Below, one piece after another: positions 5,588 to 7,191 of a stretch of 7,191 nucleotides of DNA. Numbering within the stretch: the stretch's first letter is position 1; every line of letters starts with the position of its first letter. Made by a program: the position numbers and the translations under genes. The notes under the pieces were generated by a model. That model saw only the letters and a list, made by a program, of their open reading frames with translations, was not told the DNA's origin and ran no database searches. Origin of the DNA: Bacteroidota bacterium (GTDB lineage: Bacteria > Bacteroidota > Bacteroidia > Bacteroidales > Paludibacteraceae); the NCBI GenBank assembly GCA_017860335.1, contig JAFNAU010000095.1:1-7191 (forward strand), read 5' to 3'.

Positions 5588-6397
5588 TTACAGGATTGTG
5601 TTTGGATCCAGTTTGTCTTTTTCGATATCGAGGAAGTACTTGTATGTGCCCATTTTCAGTTCGGCACATGCATCGTAATCGCATACAATGATACCTTTCG
5701 GATGTATTTGCAGGGCGCTGATAGTCCACATATGATTGATTGGTTCTTCTACAGCGTGACGCAGTGCACGGGCTTTGTTGTATCCGTTAACAATTATCAG
5801 CACCTCTTTGGCATCCAGTACAGTGCCCACACCAACAGTAAGGGCTGTTTTCGGCACTTTATTCACATCGTTATCAAAGAAACGTGAATTGGCAATCATG
5901 GTGTCGGTGGTCAGCGTTTTCTGACGGGTGCGCGACTGAAGCGATGAAGCCGGTTCGTTGAAAGCAATGTGTCCATCCGGGCCAATACCTCCCAGGAACA
6001 GATCAATACCTCCCACTTCTTTCATTTTAGCTTCATAAGCAGCACATTCGGCTTCCAGATTTTCTGCGTTGCCATTGAGAATATGTACATTTTCGGACAA
6101 GATATCGATGTGGCTGAAGAAATTGGACCACATAAAAGTGTAGTAACTTTGTTCGTGATCCTGAGGTAAACCCACATACTCGTCCATATTGAAGGTAATG
6201 ACGTTTTTGAACGACAGCACCCCCTGTTTGTTCAGTTCAATCAGATGTTTATATACTCCAAGAGGTGAAGAGCCGGTAGGTAAGCCCAGTACAAATGGTC
6301 TTTCTTGTGTAGGTTGAGCCGCCAGAATTTTTGACGCGATGTAATTTGCAGCCCATTTCGAAACGTTCTGATAATCAGGTTCAATGATAAGTCTCAT
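5588..6397 (-). CDS. nagB: Glucosamine-6-phosphate deaminase
   Basis: NagB converts glucosamine 6-phosphate to fructose 6-phosphate and ammonia in the cytoplasm, the step that sends amino-sugar carbon into glycolysis. The 269-residue product is nearly the same length as the E. coli enzyme (266) and aligns to it without gaps over the regions I could compare. The catalytic residues Asp72 (NMDEYVGLP), Asp141 and His143 (GIGPDGHIAFNEP) and Glu148 are present at the same numbers. The phosphate loop LGLPTGSSP lies at 37-45. The residues of the E. coli N-acetylglucosamine-6-phosphate allosteric site, Ser151, Arg158, Lys160 and Tyr254, are also kept, which suggests, by inference, allosteric activation. 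It is a single-gene unit with its own -7 box upstream and an intrinsic terminator downstream. No nagA or transporter gene is adjacent within the window. Confidence 0.97.
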   Translation of the reverse strand: MRLIIEPDYQNVSKWAANYIASKILAAQPTQERPFVLGLPTGSSPLGVYKHLIELNKQGVLSFKNVITFNMDEYVGLPQDHEQSYYTFMWSNFFSHIDILSENVHILNGNAENLEAECAAYEAKMKEVGGIDLFLGGIGPDGHIAFNEPASSLQSRTRQKTLTTDTMIANSRFFDNDVNKVPKTALTVGVGTVLDAKEVLIIVNGYNKARALRHAVEEPINHMWTISALQIHPKGIIVCDYDACAELKMGTYKYFLDIEKDKLDPNTIL

Positions 6398-6426
6398 AGT
6401 TGATTTTGTTTTAAATATATGACTTA

Positions 6427-6434
6427 CAAAAATA
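6427..6434 (-). promoter_or_regulatory. -7 box of nagB
   Basis: On the minus strand TATTTTTG (6434 to 6427) is a perfect TAnnTTTG -7 box, 29 bp before the nagB ATG, predicting a leader of about 20-25 nt. No TTTG is found 17-23 bp upstream, so the -33 element is poor and an activator may be needed; that last point is inference. Confidence 0.5.
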
Positions 6435-6580
6435 CAATTTTTATTTTGGTTTGATGCGTTGAATAACTGAATTATTATTTTTTTATTCTTCTGAATATAG
6501 CTGTTCTACTGTTTCTGGTGCTGGCAATTGAAAATGAATGACTTTTTTTTAAAAAAAAATTAAAGGTTAAAAAAAACATG

Positions 6581-6588
6581 TATATTTG
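6581..6588 (+). promoter_or_regulatory. -7 box of ssb
   Basis: TATATTTG is a perfect TAnnTTTG -7 box on the plus strand. It lies 135 bp before the ssb ATG and implies a leader of about 130 nt. No TTTG occurs at the -33 position; instead the upstream DNA is the A/T tract T8A9 (6543-6559) and an A-rich run. A weaker alternative, TTTG (6660-6663) with TATTTTAA (6680-6687), would give a much shorter leader. Confidence 0.5.
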
Positions 6589-6723
6589 CGTTATTGTTTT
6601 TTGAGAAATTTCCGTTTGTTTATATTCACATTGAAAAGTTGCTGAATAATAAGGGCTAATTTGTAAAAAAAGCAAGACGTATTTTAACTGTAAAACAAAA
6701 CATTAACTCTAATTTTTTTAATT

Positions 6724-7158
6724 ATGTCAATCAACAAAGCAATTTTAGTAGGAAATGTGGGAAAAGAACCCGAAGTACGCTATCTTGAAAAAAATGTCGC
6801 AGTTGCCAATTTTACGCTTGCAACAACCGAACGCGGTTACACCATGCAGAATGGTACTCAGGTACCGGACCGTACAGAATGGCACAATGTTGTAGCCTGG
6901 AGAAATCTGGCTGAAATCGTTGAAAAATATGTTCACAAAGGCACTCAGGTCTATGTGGAAGGAAAAATTCAAACCCGCTCGTGGGAAAAAGACGGAGTAA
7001 AACGTTATACAACTGAGATTTATGCCGAAACTATTCAGCTTTTGGGAAAACGTCCCGAACAAACTGAAGTTAACGGCGGGGCGGCTCCGGCTGCAGCAGT
7101 TCAGACATCAGCAGAACCACCCGTAATGGGGGCAGGTGAGGATGATCTTCCGTTCTGA
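6724..7158 (+). CDS. ssb: Single-stranded DNA-binding protein
   Basis: SSB coats single-stranded DNA during replication, repair and recombination and recruits partner proteins. The 144-residue product has an N-terminal OB fold (about 1-108) opening with MSINKAILVGNVGKEPEVRY and containing VANFTLATTE, TEWHNVVAW and the VYVEGKIQTRSW strand. DNA-stacking aromatics of E. coli SSB have counterparts: Tyr39 for Trp40, Trp53 for Trp54, Trp59 for Phe60 and Trp87 for Trp88. A short, Gly/Ala/Pro-rich linker (about 109-137) leads to the acidic tip GEDDLPF, the partner-binding peptide, in the DDLPF form usual in Bacteroidota. The ATG is preceded by AATTTTTTTAATT without a Shine-Dalgarno sequence. It is transcribed away from nagB. 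Only 33 bp follow the TGA stop codon, with no convincing terminator; in related genomes gldE often follows ssb, but it is not visible here. Confidence 0.97.
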   Translation: MSINKAILVGNVGKEPEVRYLEKNVAVANFTLATTERGYTMQNGTQVPDRTEWHNVVAWRNLAEIVEKYVHKGTQVYVEGKIQTRSWEKDGVKRYTTEIYAETIQLLGKRPEQTEVNGGAAPAAAVQTSAEPPVMGAGEDDLPF

Positions 7159-7191
7159 TAATGCGCCTTTAATATAGCTAAAGTATATTTA

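Larger units (their letters stand above)
6398..6723. other. Divergent nagB-ssb intergenic region
   Basis: This 326-bp, strongly A/T-rich region carries the outward-facing promoter boxes of nagB and ssb and no credible gene. It includes a T8A9 tract (6543-6559), which is self-complementary and likely to bend DNA. The last 130 bp before ssb form a long putative 5' leader without a recognisable riboswitch or strong hairpin. Confidence 0.7.

Noticed and set aside
6475..6675. A 66-codon minus-strand open frame between nagB and ssb
   Set aside because: It is low-complexity, Phe/Lys-rich translation of A/T tracts and covers the ssb promoter region.
7159..7191. Possible terminator after ssb (CTTTA/TAAAG arms)
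   Set aside because: The stem is only 5 A/T-rich base pairs with no T-run, and the window ends there.

Overview
The window looks like chromosomal DNA of a Bacteroidota bacterium, probably order Bacteroidales. The evidence is an F-type ATP synthase operon in the order beta-epsilon-(membrane protein)-a-c-b-delta, perfect Bacteroidota -7 boxes (TAnnTTTG) in front of the transcription units, no Shine-Dalgarno sequences but A/T-rich leaders before the start codons, and a single-strand binding protein ending in DDLPF. The genus cannot be fixed from sequence reading alone.

Layout. Positions 1-4782 are one minus-strand operon, read from right to left: atpD (beta), atpC (epsilon, lacking its C-terminal helical domain), an unnamed four-helix membrane protein in the place where AtpI-type proteins sit, atpB (a, with a signal-peptide-like N-terminus and a long extension), atpE (c), atpF (b) and atpH (delta, cut by the left window edge; atpA and atpG are expected beyond it). 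A textbook promoter lies at 4819-4850, about 37 bp upstream of atpD, and a second candidate promoter lies before atpE. Positions 4851-5530 hold no convincing gene but several inverted repeats, including a terminator-like hairpin at 5350-5402. nagB (glucosamine-6-phosphate deaminase) runs on the minus strand at 5588-6397, with its own promoter box and a strong intrinsic terminator at 5531-5570. A divergent 326-bp intergenic region separates it from ssb on the plus strand (6724-7158).

How the genes work together. The operon encodes the membrane rotor and stator (a, c, b) and part of the catalytic head and stalks (beta, epsilon, delta) of a proton-type ATP synthase. The c subunit carries the ion-binding glutamate but lacks the sodium-ligand residues. 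NagB feeds amino-sugar carbon into glycolysis, and SSB serves DNA replication and repair. Neither has an evident functional link to the ATP synthase.

Most notable observation: each of the three operon gaps longer than 40 bp (atpD-atpC, atpB-atpE, atpF-atpH) contains a short repeat with a 7-nt period, each with a different unit. The core genes are otherwise ordinary for the phylum. I did not find a mobile element, CRISPR array, tRNA, rRNA or a clear novel multi-gene system.
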